64,000 bases of DNA from assembly GCA_023436205.1 (NCBI GenBank), contig JAEZKC010000071.1:224033-288032 (forward strand). The letters run 5' to 3'. How positions within the stretch are numbered: the first letter of the stretch is position 1; each line of letters begins with the position of its first letter. The notes beneath the pieces were generated by a model. It was given only the letters and a program-made list of their open reading frames with translations, was not told where the DNA came from and ran no database searches. Source of the DNA: Fibrobacterota bacterium. GTDB lineage: Bacteria; Fibrobacterota; Chitinivibrionia; Chitinivibrionales; Chitinispirillaceae. Positions 52,737 to 61,216 of this stretch are shown one piece after another. Both the position numbers and the translations under genes were made by a program.

Positions 52737-53045
52737 GAGGATTTTGAACTCTGGATGACTGTTAAGAGGATTTTAAGAATATTTTTCGCAGGTGACGAAA
52801 AAAAAGCGGAAGAGGGGATACGAGGTAAATCCGAAGGGACAGGCACAGCTTATTCGGTCAGGTAATCAAAACCAGAACCTTCGTATCCCATTCCACTCCT
52901 ACTAAGGGGAGGTTCCGGATCTTTGTTCGAGCAGTAATTGGGGGGGGCGTGCTGACTCGAACAGATCCAGATCTCAAACATTTAGTGGTGCATCATACAT
53001 CGTCGGTTCAAACAAGCAAACCATTTCTCACTTTTTCCTAAACTG
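52737..53045. other. Gene-free stretch between second GH94 terminator and third barrel gene
   Basis: It contains the candidate structured element above. The rest shows no frame with a ribosome-binding site and no tRNA. Confidence 0.5.
52797..52970. ncRNA. Candidate structured RNA or REP-like element, unassigned
   Basis: Two strong stems stand side by side in a gene-free stretch. The first pairs GGGATACGAGG (52815-52825) with CCTTCGTATCCC (52878-52889) around an inner CCGAA/TTCGG helix. The second pairs GGATCT-GTTCGAG-CAG with CTG-CTCGAAC-AGATCC (52917-52968), its loop holding a run of eight G. Read on the minus strand, a run of eight T (52805-52798) follows the first stem, as in a terminator-ended small RNA. 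It does not match tmRNA, 6S, RNase P, SRP or cobalamin riboswitch patterns. The GGGACAGGCAC word (52836-52846) may instead point to a REP-type mobile remnant. Confidence 0.4.
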
Positions 53046-54038
53046 CTAGTATTCATAGGTCGCTGTGATTCCCCACTCCTCTTTCCCTATAAAGAAATCC
53101 ATCAGCACAGGCTTTACATTTATCCCCCCTCCCCCGAAAAACAGATTGCGGTAATCGAAGTCTTTTAAAAGATCTATGGGGTTTTCTGGAGCTCTGGCAT
53201 AGCCGAATCGAACACTGTAAAGAGGAGTTATTTTAGCCTCTGTCCCAGCCCTGAAAATGTATCTAACTGGAGATTTATCAAATAGTCCGGTAATTTCAAG
53301 ATCAAAAGGGATGAGAAGCTTAAGATTGTCACCTGCCAAAGGGAGATTGTACACTGTTCCCAACAGTACCGTGCGCATTTTGCCGTTTGTCCAACCATTC
53401 TTTTTACTGCTTCTACCAGAAACCGATGTCTCAGACCATCTGTACCCAAGCACGTTCCTGAAAACAAGCGCGAAATCAAGTCCCGGGTAGATGTATGGCT
53501 GATAAAAACCCAGATCCATTAATACATCACTACCACGCTCCTCTTTTTCTGAACTATTTCCAGCGGTATCCATAACTGAGCCTTGCATGCGAAAACGATC
53601 ATAGCGGATATTCAATCCAAAATCAACAGGCCCTTGCTTATCCACCTGTTCAAAGAGTCTTCCAGACATATTGAATGTGAAATCCTGCACCGTTCCCTTT
53701 TTTCCATTCAAATACCTATAATACAAAGCAGTTGCCCCCTCCTGATCTCCAAAGGTTAAGGCGATCGGAAGAGCGACCTGATTGAAAAGCGGATCTCTGC
53801 CGTAACCAAGAGCAATTGATCCTTTTGTCTCTTTAGCTGCATAGTGAAAACTGAAGGGAAGTGCCGGATTGATTAAACCCTGTGTACCAGATGCCGGAAG
53901 GGCGATTCCTGCACCAGCAAGTGACTGTGAAACCGTGCTGTAAAGAGCCACACGTGACAGTTCATTCAAAGTATCATCTGCCCAAGCATAACCGAAGATT
54001 AAACCAAACAGCAATAAGGTATATTTTCCCGAATTCAC
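53046..54038 (-). CDS. Outer-membrane beta-barrel protein, unknown (PorV/FadL-like features)
   Basis: A 330-residue exported protein with a GTG start at 54038 after a GAGGAG ribosome-binding site. The signal peptide ends AWAD; then comes LNELSRVALYSTVSQSLAGAG with an early GTQGLINPAL motif resembling the NPA-type start of PorV/FadL-like barrels. The rest is alternating aromatic strands ending GITATYEY with a terminal Tyr. A relation to the PorV group, the outer-membrane partner of type IX secretion, would fit the sorting-like tail of the GH9 enzyme, but no diagnostic motif proves it. It is divergent from fur. Confidence 0.65.
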   Translation of the reverse strand: MNSGKYTLLLFGLIFGYAWADDTLNELSRVALYSTVSQSLAGAGIALPASGTQGLINPALPFSFHYAAKETKGSIALGYGRDPLFNQVALPIALTFGDQEGATALYYRYLNGKKGTVQDFTFNMSGRLFEQVDKQGPVDFGLNIRYDRFRMQGSVMDTAGNSSEKEERGSDVLMDLGFYQPYIYPGLDFALVFRNVLGYRWSETSVSGRSSKKNGWTNGKMRTVLLGTVYNLPLAGDNLKLLIPFDLEITGLFDKSPVRYIFRAGTEAKITPLYSVRFGYARAPENPIDLLKDFDYRNLFFGGGGINVKPVLMDFFIGKEEWGITATYEY

Positions 54039-54129
54039 AACTCCTCCTCAGATGGACTTTCAGATAAGCGGAAGGTTTAAAGAAAAATAGATCATGTTAG
54101 ACTGCCAGAACGAACTACTTATTCTAACT

Positions 54130-54158
54130 TTGAATCAGCCGCTCGCATCAATTATATT
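54130..54158 (+). promoter_or_regulatory. Promoter of the fur-feo operon
   Basis: TTGAAT (54130-54135), a 17-base spacer and TATATT (54153-54158), 30 bases before the fur start. Confidence 0.7.
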
Positions 54159-54174
54159 TGAGACAGAGTCTCAA
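54158..54174. promoter_or_regulatory. Palindromic operator candidate at the fur promoter
   Basis: TTGAGAC-AGA-GTCTCAA is a perfect 7-3-7 inverted repeat starting at the last base of the -10 element, where a bound repressor would block initiation. The core TGAGAC-N3-GTCTCA recurs at 55623-55637. It resembles Fur-box geometry but not the E. coli sequence; autoregulation by Fur is the simplest reading. Confidence 0.6.
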
Positions 54175-54188
54175 TAAAGGGCACTACC

Positions 54189-54635
54189 GTGAAATCGGCC
54201 ACCACCAAGTCTCGTTTTGAGCAATACTTGCGCAGCAAAGGGCTCTCCCTTACTCCTCAGCGCCAGTTTATCTTCGATTATCTCTCGAGTGACACCTCCC
54301 ATTTTGATGCAGAAGAGCTGATTGCGGCACTGAAAAGAGAGCGTATTTCAGTTTCCCGAGCAACCGTATACCGGACACTGGGGCACTTGGAGGAAGCTGG
54401 TTTCATCCGCAAAATTGAACTGGACCAGGGCCATACCCATTGGGAATTTGTTGAAGGCAGTGTTCATCACGAACACCTTGTATGCGAGAAGTGTGGCAGA
54501 ATAGAAGAATTCACAGATTTACAACTTGAGAGCCGGATTTCATTTGTTGCAATGGAGAATGGCTTTGCCATGACCAGGCATACTATTCAAATTTTCGGAT
54601 TGTGCAGAGGATGCCGTGAACGCAAGAAAACATAA
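54189..54635 (+). CDS. fur: Fur-family ferric uptake regulator
   Basis: A 148-residue Fur-family regulator. The winged helix (about 10-85) includes LSLTPQRQFIFDYL and the recognition region SVSRATVYRTLGHLEEAGFI (in parts: SRATVYRTLGHL). The metal-binding dimerisation domain has HHEHLVCEKCG and the second CRGC cysteine pair, so both the structural zinc and regulatory metal ligands are present. The start is GTG 54189. It heads the iron operon and overlaps the next gene by 20 bases. It could be Fur, PerR or Zur by family; the feo context favours iron. Confidence 0.88.
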   Translation: MKSATTKSRFEQYLRSKGLSLTPQRQFIFDYLSSDTSHFDAEELIAALKRERISVSRATVYRTLGHLEEAGFIRKIELDQGHTHWEFVEGSVHHEHLVCEKCGRIEEFTDLQLESRISFVAMENGFAMTRHTIQIFGLCRGCRERKKT

Positions 54636-55299
54636 ACGAATCCTGAACGAGTGTGTTTCTTTACTTCGAAACAATGGAATCACAGTTGACGAAGATCTCT
54701 TCAGATTGATCGAATTTTTCTTTTCAAATGATCATCACATTTCAAAGGAAGACATTCGCAGATTCATTAATGAAAACCGATTGGACATTAATGATTCAGT
54801 TATTCATAATGCACTCGTTCTCCTGATGGAGTACGGATTTGCAGTGGAAAAGACATTCGGTGACAGCACAATCCGCTATGAGCACCTGCACATAAATGAA
54901 CACCATGATCACTTTTACTGCCTTAAATGCGGAAAGATCATAGAGTTCTATTCTCCGGAGATTGAAGAAGCACAGGTTAAAGTGGCTTCAGAGCTGGGGT
55001 TTCATGTATTCAGTCACAAAATGCAGCTTCACGGGCTCTGCAGCAACTGTTTCGGAAAAACCAGCCGGAAGGTGTTCCCGCTTGCTTTGGTGGAAAGCGG
55101 AGGTCGATTCAGAGTTGCTGAAATCAATGAGAATGCCCAGTGCTGCCGCAAACGCATACTTGAACTCGGTATTGTTCCGGGTTTTGAGGGTACGGTTCTA
55201 ACCAACCATGCCGGACTCCTGGTGGTCACGGCAGGAGATTCGCGTATCGCATTAGGTCGCGGCATGAGCCAACAGATACTTGTATCTTTAGTTAAGTAA
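54616..55299 (+). CDS. Fur-like/FeoA fusion protein
   Basis: A 227-residue two-domain protein. Residues about 1-145 resemble Fur: a divergent winged-helix part without the TVYRTL motif, then HLHINEHHDHFYCLKCGKIIEF and a CSNC pair. Residues about 152-227 are a FeoA-type SH3-like domain (FRVAEIN, CCRKRILELGIVPGFEG, RIALGRGMSQQI). It overlaps fur by 20 bases and precedes feoA by 11 bases. A metal-sensing Fur half joined to FeoA could couple iron level directly to FeoB activity or to DNA binding. I know of no well-described protein with this fusion, so function is inference. Confidence 0.8.
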   Translation: MNARKHKRILNECVSLLRNNGITVDEDLFRLIEFFFSNDHHISKEDIRRFINENRLDINDSVIHNALVLLMEYGFAVEKTFGDSTIRYEHLHINEHHDHFYCLKCGKIIEFYSPEIEEAQVKVASELGFHVFSHKMQLHGLCSNCFGKTSRKVFPLALVESGGRFRVAEINENAQCCRKRILELGIVPGFEGTVLTNHAGLLVVTAGDSRIALGRGMSQQILVSLVK

Positions 55300-55310
55300 G
55301 AGGGGAAAAA

Positions 55311-55571
55311 TTGAAAAAGCTGAGCCAATGCAAACAAGGCGACAGTGTGAAAATAGCGTCGGTGAGTGGAAGCGGGCCTTTACGCAGGCGACTTCTGGAC
55401 ATGGGTTTTATGAAAGGAACAGTTCTGGAGGTAATACGATATGCACCGCTGAAAGATCCAATGGAGGTGGAAATCCGCAACACGCACATCAGTTTACGGG
55501 TAAAAGAAGCAGAGCTGATCACGATCGAACCATATACAGAGCAGAACAATTCTCCAGCACATGCGGCTTGA
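55311..55571 (+). CDS. feoA: Ferrous iron transport protein A
   Basis: An 86-residue FeoA with an SH3-like fold (LSQCKQGDSVKIASV, RRRLLDMGFMKGTVLEVIRYAPL, LRVKEAELI). It probably binds and tunes FeoB at the cytoplasmic face. The start is TTG 55311 with a GAGGGG ribosome-binding site 5 bases upstream. It is followed after 11 bases by feoB. Confidence 0.88.
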   Translation: MKKLSQCKQGDSVKIASVSGSGPLRRRLLDMGFMKGTVLEVIRYAPLKDPMEVEIRNTHISLRVKEAELITIEPYTEQNNSPAHAA

Positions 55572-55582
55572 CGGGAGCAGAA

Positions 55583-57766
55583 GTGAACAAGGAAGCAAAA
55601 ACCTCTTTTTTCGACCAGGATATGAGACGTAGTCTCAAAAATACACCCTCTATCGCTCTTACTGGAAACCCCAACTGTGGAAAAACCTCCATTTTCAATT
55701 TTCTCACCGGATCTCATCAACATGTAGGGAACTGGAGCGGTGTTACGGTAGAGGTAAAGGAGGGCAAAGTTTGGGACGGGGAGGAATCTGCTAAAATTGC
55801 CGATCTTCCGGGGATATACTCTCTCAGTGCGGAATCACTTGACGAAAGAGTTGCTCGAGACTACCTGTTTGAATGCAGGCCCGATGTAGTGATCAATGTC
55901 CTTGATGCCACGAATCTGGAACGCAATCTCTACCTTACCGTCCAGCTCATGGAAATTGGCATACGCCCGCTGCTGGCATTCAACATGTGGGATGAAGTTC
56001 AAGCCAAAGGCATAAGGATAGACCTGGATCATCTTTCAAAGCTTTTGGATCTGCCCATAATTACCACTGTGGGAAAAACAGGAACTAACACATCACTTTT
56101 AGTGAAGAGCGCTTTTGAACTCTTTCATCACCAGACCACACGCTATACAAAGCTGCTCTCGCATCTGCCACTGGAAATTGAATCGGCAGTGACAGAACTC
56201 GCACAAGTCGAGCCTGTCAGGAATTGCGGGCTTCCGACCCGCTGGGTCGCATTGAAACTTCTGGAAAACGATTCACAGGTAATTAGCATCATTTCCAATC
56301 TTGAAAACGGGCAAAGCATTGTGCAAAAGGCCCGGGAGAAAGCTCTTCAAATTAAAGCCATAATGGGTGATGATACAGAGAGTCTAATCGCAGAAGCCCG
56401 TTACGGGTTCATTGCTGGCGCACTTAGAGAAACCGTGCATAAAAATCTGTCAAACCGGGTGGAAATTTCTGATCAGATTGATAGAATTGTTACCCACCCT
56501 GTGTGGGCCTACCCCATTTTTCTGGCATTCATGTGGTTGCTTTTTCAAATCACGTTTTCACTTGGCAGTTACCCTATGAGCTGGATCGAATCGCTCTTCA
56601 GCGGTTTATCCTCGCTGACAAATGCAGTGCTGCCCGATGGTGTTCTGAAGGAATTGGTTATCGACGGAATCTTGCAAGGAGTAGGCGGAGTGGCAGTATT
56701 CCTCCCCAATATACTTATTCTCTTTTTCGGCATCTCCATAATGGAAGATACCGGTTATATGGCACGAGCTGCATTTATAATGGATAAAGTGATGCACAAA
56801 GCCGGCCTGCACGGGAAAAGTTTCATCCCAATGATAATGGGATTAGGCTGCAATGTCCCGGCAATCATGGCAGCCCGCACCCTGGAATCACCTCGGGACA
56901 GAATAAAAACCATTTTGCTTGCTCCCATGATAAGCTGCTCTGCAAGGCTGCCGGTATATGTGCTTTTTGCAGGAGCCCTGTTTCCCAAACAGGCTGGCAA
57001 CATTGTTTTTCTGTTTCAGTTTGTACTTGGAATAGTGATGTTTTTTTCTTTAGCATGGGCTTTCAAGCACACAATTTTAAGGGGTGAGGATTACCCTTTT
57101 GTCATGGAGCTTCCACCCTATCGCCTCCCCACGTTCCGCAGTGTACTCATTCACATGTGGCAAAGAGCCGAGCACTATCTCAAGAAAATGGGCGGCGTGG
57201 TACTCGTGTTCTCCGTTCTTATATGGGCTTTAGGCAAGTATCCTGTAAATCAGGATATTATTAGTAAGTACGACAGTCACTTCGCAGAGATACAGGCTCA
57301 GAACATTTCCAACGAAGAAAAAGATGCGAAAACTTCGATGCTCCTGGTATCCAAAAAATCTGAACTTCTTCAATATTCCTACATTGGTCGTATGGGAAAA
57401 GCTCTTGAACCGCTGGTTAAGCCATTGGGGTTTGATTGGAAAGGAGCAGTTGCTCTGGGAACAGGGTTTGTGGCAAAAGAGATGGTAGTAGGTACTCTGG
57501 GAGTTCTCTACTCTGTAGGAGATGAAGCCGGAGAGAAAAACGAGCAGCTCAAGGCTGAGATTGCCTCCAGTTTTACCCCGCTTTCCGGAATAAGCTTTCT
57601 GGTTTTTGTACTGCTTTACACACCATGTATTGTGGCTCTCATTACAATTATCCGGGAACTTAGATCTACCAAATGGTCCGTTTTTTCAGTTGTATATCAA
57701 ATGGGAATAGCATATCTGGCATCTTTTATCATATTTCAGAGCGGAAAGCTTCTCGGTCTGGGGTGA
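55583..57766 (+). CDS. feoB: Ferrous iron transport protein B
   Basis: A 727-residue Fe(II) permease. The N-terminal G domain has GNPNCGKTS (G1), the NWSGVTVE switch (G2), DLPGIYSL (G3) and NMWDE (G4). The membrane part has two Gate regions with GLGCNVPAIMAARTLES and ISCSARLPVY, and the late CIVALITIIRELRS segment. The start is GTG 55583 after GGGAG; an in-frame ATG at 55622 (MRRSLKN) is an alternative and lies inside a TGAGAC-N3-GTCTCA palindrome. The gene imports ferrous iron across the inner membrane. Confidence 0.93.
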   Translation: MNKEAKTSFFDQDMRRSLKNTPSIALTGNPNCGKTSIFNFLTGSHQHVGNWSGVTVEVKEGKVWDGEESAKIADLPGIYSLSAESLDERVARDYLFECRPDVVINVLDATNLERNLYLTVQLMEIGIRPLLAFNMWDEVQAKGIRIDLDHLSKLLDLPIITTVGKTGTNTSLLVKSAFELFHHQTTRYTKLLSHLPLEIESAVTELAQVEPVRNCGLPTRWVALKLLENDSQVISIISNLENGQSIVQKAREKALQIKAIMGDDTESLIAEARYGFIAGALRETVHKNLSNRVEISDQIDRIVTHPVWAYPIFLAFMWLLFQITFSLGSYPMSWIESLFSGLSSLTNAVLPDGVLKELVIDGILQGVGGVAVFLPNILILFFGISIMEDTGYMARAAFIMDKVMHKAGLHGKSFIPMIMGLGCNVPAIMAARTLESPRDRIKTILLAPMISCSARLPVYVLFAGALFPKQAGNIVFLFQFVLGIVMFFSLAWAFKHTILRGEDYPFVMELPPYRLPTFRSVLIHMWQRAEHYLKKMGGVVLVFSVLIWALGKYPVNQDIISKYDSHFAEIQAQNISNEEKDAKTSMLLVSKKSELLQYSYIGRMGKALEPLVKPLGFDWKGAVALGTGFVAKEMVVGTLGVLYSVGDEAGEKNEQLKAEIASSFTPLSGISFLVFVLLYTPCIVALITIIRELRSTKWSVFSVVYQMGIAYLASFIIFQSGKLLGLG
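55623..55637. promoter_or_regulatory. Second copy of the TGAGAC-N3-GTCTCA palindrome
   Basis: TGAGAC-GTA-GTCTCA lies 40 bases inside feoB, sharing both half-sites with the operator at 54158-54174. It may be an internal control site or coincidence. Confidence 0.4.
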
Positions 57767-57769
57767 AAA

Positions 57770-57943
57770 ATGTGGCAAAACATAGTCGTTGCTCTAATAG
57801 TCTTTACTGCGGCAGTTATAGCAGTTCGGATAGTGATCAAGTCTGCAAAGCAGCAAACTGGATGCGGTAGCTGCAACAGAGACTGCTCCGCGTGTAAGAT
57901 AAGCGAACACAACAAGCAGGCTCCATCCAAAACTTCTAAATAG
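57770..57943 (+). CDS. FeoB-associated Cys-rich membrane peptide
   Basis: A 57-residue peptide (MWQNIVVALIVFTAAVIAV start) with one membrane helix at residues 4-23. A cytoplasmic tail holds four cysteines (CGSC, then CSAC: Cys32, 35, 39, 42) and a Lys/Ser-rich end. This matches the FeoB-associated Cys-rich protein family, small partners encoded after feoB. It begins 3 bases after the feoB stop and closes the iron operon. Metal or Fe-S binding by the cysteines is plausible. Confidence 0.8.
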   Translation: MWQNIVVALIVFTAAVIAVRIVIKSAKQQTGCGSCNRDCSACKISEHNKQAPSKTSK

Positions 57944-58004
57944 TATATTAGGTGGTGCCAAAACCGGCTGATATACATTAAAAACGAGAGCGGCTTCGAG
58001 TCCT

Positions 58005-59672
58005 ATGCTTAAAAATAAGTGCGGCATTTTCAAATCAGACCTTTTCAACTACTCTCTTCTCATTTTACTTGGGATTTGGTTTTTCATCCCCTTTTTAGGT
58101 AAAGTGCACCTTTTTGACTGGGATGAGGCCAATTTCGGAGAAGCTGCCCGGGAAATGCTTCAGACCGGCAATTTCATGAGGGTTACCATTAATTATGAGC
58201 CCTTCTGGGAAAAACCACCGCTATTTTTCTGGTTTCAATCCATGTCCATGAAAACCTTTGGTGTCGGTGAGTTTGCGGCAAGGCTACCCAATGCTGTTTT
58301 TGGCATTCTTACACTGGTTTTAGTCTATACAATCGGCAGGAAAATTTACGACCGCAAGTTCGGACTTCTTTGGGCAGGAGGTTTTCTGGGTTCTTTTCTC
58401 CCCCATTTTTTCTTTAAAAGCGGAATAATGGACCCGGTATTCAATTTTTTCATTTTCCTTGGGATTTCTCTTATTGCATTTGCAATTACCATTGATAACC
58501 GCAAAAAACGAATAATGCTGTTTAGCTTTGCCGGCGTTTCGACAGGGCTTGCAATACTTACCAAGGGACCTGTCGCATTTCTGGTTACTGCTTTAACTTT
58601 GGGAATTCTCTGGCTTTTAAATCGCAAAAGCAAACCGATATCCATAGGTGATGCCACAATTTACACTTTGGCCATGTGTTTCACTGCCGGCATTTTCTAC
58701 GGGACTGAAACATTGCTCCACGGAACCTGGTTCATTGAGGAGTTCATTAAATATCAGATCCGGCTGTTCAGAACCGGAGATGCGGGACATGGAAGACCTT
58801 TCTATTTTCATTTCGTCATCATTCTGTTCGGCTGCTTTCCGGCTTCTTTTTTCGCCATTCGCTCCTTTTTCAAAAGAGATGAAGAGCAACCGTTGCAGAA
58901 GCTTTTCAATAAACTTATGATTATTCTGTTTCTGGTTGTGCTTATTCTTTTTTCAATAGTCAAAACCAAAACAGTACTGTACTCTTCACTTACCTATTTT
59001 CCAATAACATTCCTTGCGGCTCTTCACCTTCACGGACTTATTAATGGTAAACTTGAATGGAACAGGCGACTGGGCTACGCTCTAATCAGCTTTTCCGTTC
59101 TTGTTGGACTGATCATTACCGCCTTCCCCATACTTCTTTATAATAAAGACTGGCTGATACCCCTCATAAAAGACAAATTCGCCGCTGCAAACCTGCAGCG
59201 CCCGGTTGTGTGGTCCGGATATGAATTCCTGCTGGGAATAGCATACCTCATCGCCCTTACTTTCAGTTTTGTCTTCATTAGCAGAAAAAAATTCAAAACC
59301 GGAATTATCTCCTTTTTCGCATCCAGTGCATTGTGCCTGCAAGTGTTCATGTTTGTATTCACACCTAAGATGGAGCAATACACACAAGGAGGACCCATTC
59401 AATTTTTCAAAGAAAAGTCGCAGGAAGACGTCTATGTGAGATCTCTTCATAAGAGCTACACAGACATGTTTTACAGCCGCTTGCGAATCAATGACAATCC
59501 AAAAAGCCGAGACAAGGAGTGGTTACTCACCGGCCCCATTGACAAACCGGTTTATTTTGTGGGTAGAAACACCAAAAAAAAGAAATATGAAAAATATACT
59601 GATCTAAAGATAATCAAAGAAGAATACGGTTTTGTTTATTATAAGAGGGACATACCTTCGAACAATCCGTAA
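58005..59672 (+). CDS. ArnT-like membrane glycosyltransferase (GT83/GT39 superfamily)
   Basis: A 555-residue polytopic GT-C enzyme with about 11-12 membrane helices. The first periplasmic loop has the family's acidic motif FDWDEANFGEAAREML and then EKPPLFFWF, which bind the metal and lipid-linked donor. Such enzymes transfer a sugar from undecaprenyl or dolichyl phosphate to lipid A or glycans in the periplasm. The GT2 gene just beyond, convergent by 23 bases, could make the lipid-linked donor. The exact sugar is unknown. Confidence 0.85.
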   Translation: MLKNKCGIFKSDLFNYSLLILLGIWFFIPFLGKVHLFDWDEANFGEAAREMLQTGNFMRVTINYEPFWEKPPLFFWFQSMSMKTFGVGEFAARLPNAVFGILTLVLVYTIGRKIYDRKFGLLWAGGFLGSFLPHFFFKSGIMDPVFNFFIFLGISLIAFAITIDNRKKRIMLFSFAGVSTGLAILTKGPVAFLVTALTLGILWLLNRKSKPISIGDATIYTLAMCFTAGIFYGTETLLHGTWFIEEFIKYQIRLFRTGDAGHGRPFYFHFVIILFGCFPASFFAIRSFFKRDEEQPLQKLFNKLMIILFLVVLILFSIVKTKTVLYSSLTYFPITFLAALHLHGLINGKLEWNRRLGYALISFSVLVGLIITAFPILLYNKDWLIPLIKDKFAAANLQRPVVWSGYEFLLGIAYLIALTFSFVFISRKKFKTGIISFFASSALCLQVFMFVFTPKMEQYTQGGPIQFFKEKSQEDVYVRSLHKSYTDMFYSRLRINDNPKSRDKEWLLTGPIDKPVYFVGRNTKKKKYEKYTDLKIIKEEYGFVYYKRDIPSNNP

Positions 59673-59695
59673 ATCTGTCGCGTAAGACAAAGGAT

Positions 59696-60505
59696 TCAAC
59701 TTACGTTTGAAACTTCCTCCGTGGAAACCTCCCCGGCAGCAGTTTCGATTGCCGGACTGGAAACGGAACTGAATATTGTCGATTTGCAGATTCCACACTT
59801 GTTAAGAAAATATTTGAAGGTCACCGCAAGCACGCCCAATCCATACTTGGATGAGCGCCAGAAATTTATGGATGAAGCCTCTTTAAAATACTTTGTAGGG
59901 CAGGTTACTTCTGCAATCTGGTATCCGGCGAAAAAGATCTGACCAATTATTTCATTGTCAAAAACGAAATCATCACTATTAGCGTGATAATTGATTTTTC
60001 TGAGTACCTCGGCCGAAAAAGCTCGATAACCAGTATGGTATTCGGATAATTTCTGCTTCATAAGGAAGTTTTGGGCGAGTGTAAGGAAGCGATTAGCCAC
60101 ATATTTATAAAAGGGCATTCCTCCAAGCAGAGCTCCCTTACCAAGAATCCTTGAACCAAATACCACCTGATAAAGGTCATTTCCGATGATACTCGCCATG
60201 GCAGTGATAAGCTTCGGTGTATACTGATAATCGGGATGCAGCATGATAACAATATCAGCTCCCAGGGACAGGGCTTTATCATAACATGTTTTTTGATTTC
60301 CCCCGTAGCCCTTGTTTTTCTGGTGAATAATCACGTGCTTAATACCGATTTTCCTGCCGAGTTCAGCAGTATTGTCCCTGCTGGCATCATCAACAAGAAT
60401 CACATCATCAACAATATCAAAAGGAATTTCCCGGTAAGTTTTTTCAAGTGTCAATTCCGCATTATAAGCGGGAAGAACCACCACCACTTTTTTTCCGTTT
60501 ATCAT
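59696..60505 (-). CDS. GT2 glycosyltransferase (dolichol/polyprenyl-phosphate sugar synthase-like)
   Basis: A 269-residue family-2 transferase with a GT-A fold: VVVVLPAYNAELTLEKTY, VILVDDASRDNT, NKGYGGNQKTCYDKAL, HPDYQYTP and FGSRI. The HPDxQY form of the DxD region is typical of DPM1/ArnC-like enzymes that load sugars onto polyprenyl phosphate. It has no long C-terminal membrane domain. It overlaps the PAP2 gene stop by 4 bases. A pairing with the ArnT-like transferase is plausible. Confidence 0.87.
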   Translation of the reverse strand: MINGKKVVVVLPAYNAELTLEKTYREIPFDIVDDVILVDDASRDNTAELGRKIGIKHVIIHQKNKGYGGNQKTCYDKALSLGADIVIMLHPDYQYTPKLITAMASIIGNDLYQVVFGSRILGKGALLGGMPFYKYVANRFLTLAQNFLMKQKLSEYHTGYRAFSAEVLRKINYHANSDDFVFDNEIIGQIFFAGYQIAEVTCPTKYFKEASSINFWRSSKYGLGVLAVTFKYFLNKCGICKSTIFSSVSSPAIETAAGEVSTEEVSNVS

Positions 60506-61152
60506 ACGAACTCACCTCTTTTTGGAATAACCCTGAAATAACTGCACAAGTGAAGAGTTGTCCAGACGATCGCAATCGCCAGAACTGCACCTGCCGATAC
60601 ATCAAGCGGGTAATGCACTCCCACATAGATTCTGGAATAAGCAACCAGTCCTGCCACTGCAAAACTTAACCAGTACCATCCTCCGAAAAGATAAACCAGA
60701 ATCGCCGCCCCGGTAAATGCAGTGGCAGAATGTCCGGAAGGAAAAGAATTATACTTGAGAGATCGCCCCACCAAATGAACTGAGATGGTATCGTAAAGAG
60801 CCTCGGATGGGAAGTCATCAGGAGCAGACTCAAGTTCTTTCACCACATAGGGATGTTTCTGAAAGTATACTGTGGGACGTGGCCTGTTGATCTGCTTTTT
60901 CAAAACAGCCACACAGACCCCGCTTAATGTGGCAGCAATAACTGCGCACACAATTGTATTACGAATAAAACTGCTTTTTACTTTCCGCAAAATTATCCCT
61001 ATAACCAGCGGCGCAACCACCCACCCCAGCCCTCCCTGAGTCACAAACCAGAAAAACCAGTCGAAAACAGGTGCATGTTGCGAATTAAGCAGAATAAAAA
61101 ACTGTCTATCGATAGAAATCAGTGAATCGAGCATGGCAATAAAGTACATCAT
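60502..61152 (-). CDS. PAP2-family membrane phosphatase
   Basis: A 216-residue polytopic phosphatase with all three family motifs: KKQINRPRP (KxxxxxxRP form), FPSGHSA and SRIYVGVHYPLD. Enzymes of this type dephosphorylate undecaprenyl pyrophosphate or lipid phosphates in the periplasm. A link to carrier recycling for the neighbouring glycosyltransferases is plausible. It is the first gene of a two-gene minus-strand unit. Confidence 0.88.
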   Translation of the reverse strand: MMYFIAMLDSLISIDRQFFILLNSQHAPVFDWFFWFVTQGGLGWVVAPLVIGIILRKVKSSFIRNTIVCAVIAATLSGVCVAVLKKQINRPRPTVYFQKHPYVVKELESAPDDFPSEALYDTISVHLVGRSLKYNSFPSGHSATAFTGAAILVYLFGGWYWLSFAVAGLVAYSRIYVGVHYPLDVSAGAVLAIAIVWTTLHLCSYFRVIPKRGEFV

Positions 61153-61216
61153 TGGGAGGCAAGTGGCAATGAAGTAGTCAGGAGTCGGGCCTGAGATATG
61201 TGGCTGATGCTCTACA

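Noticed and set aside
52671..52865. A 64-codon frame after the second GH94 gene
   Set aside because: It runs across the terminator hairpin and has no protein-like character.
52797..52970. Assignment of the structured element to 6S, tmRNA, RNase P, SRP or cobalamin riboswitch
   Set aside because: None of the conserved core sequences of these RNAs was found on either strand, and the two-stem layout does not match.
55328..55582. Long N-terminal extension of feoB
   Set aside because: It overlaps feoA in another frame and has no FeoB similarity; the GTG at 55583 with GGGAG fits the family start.
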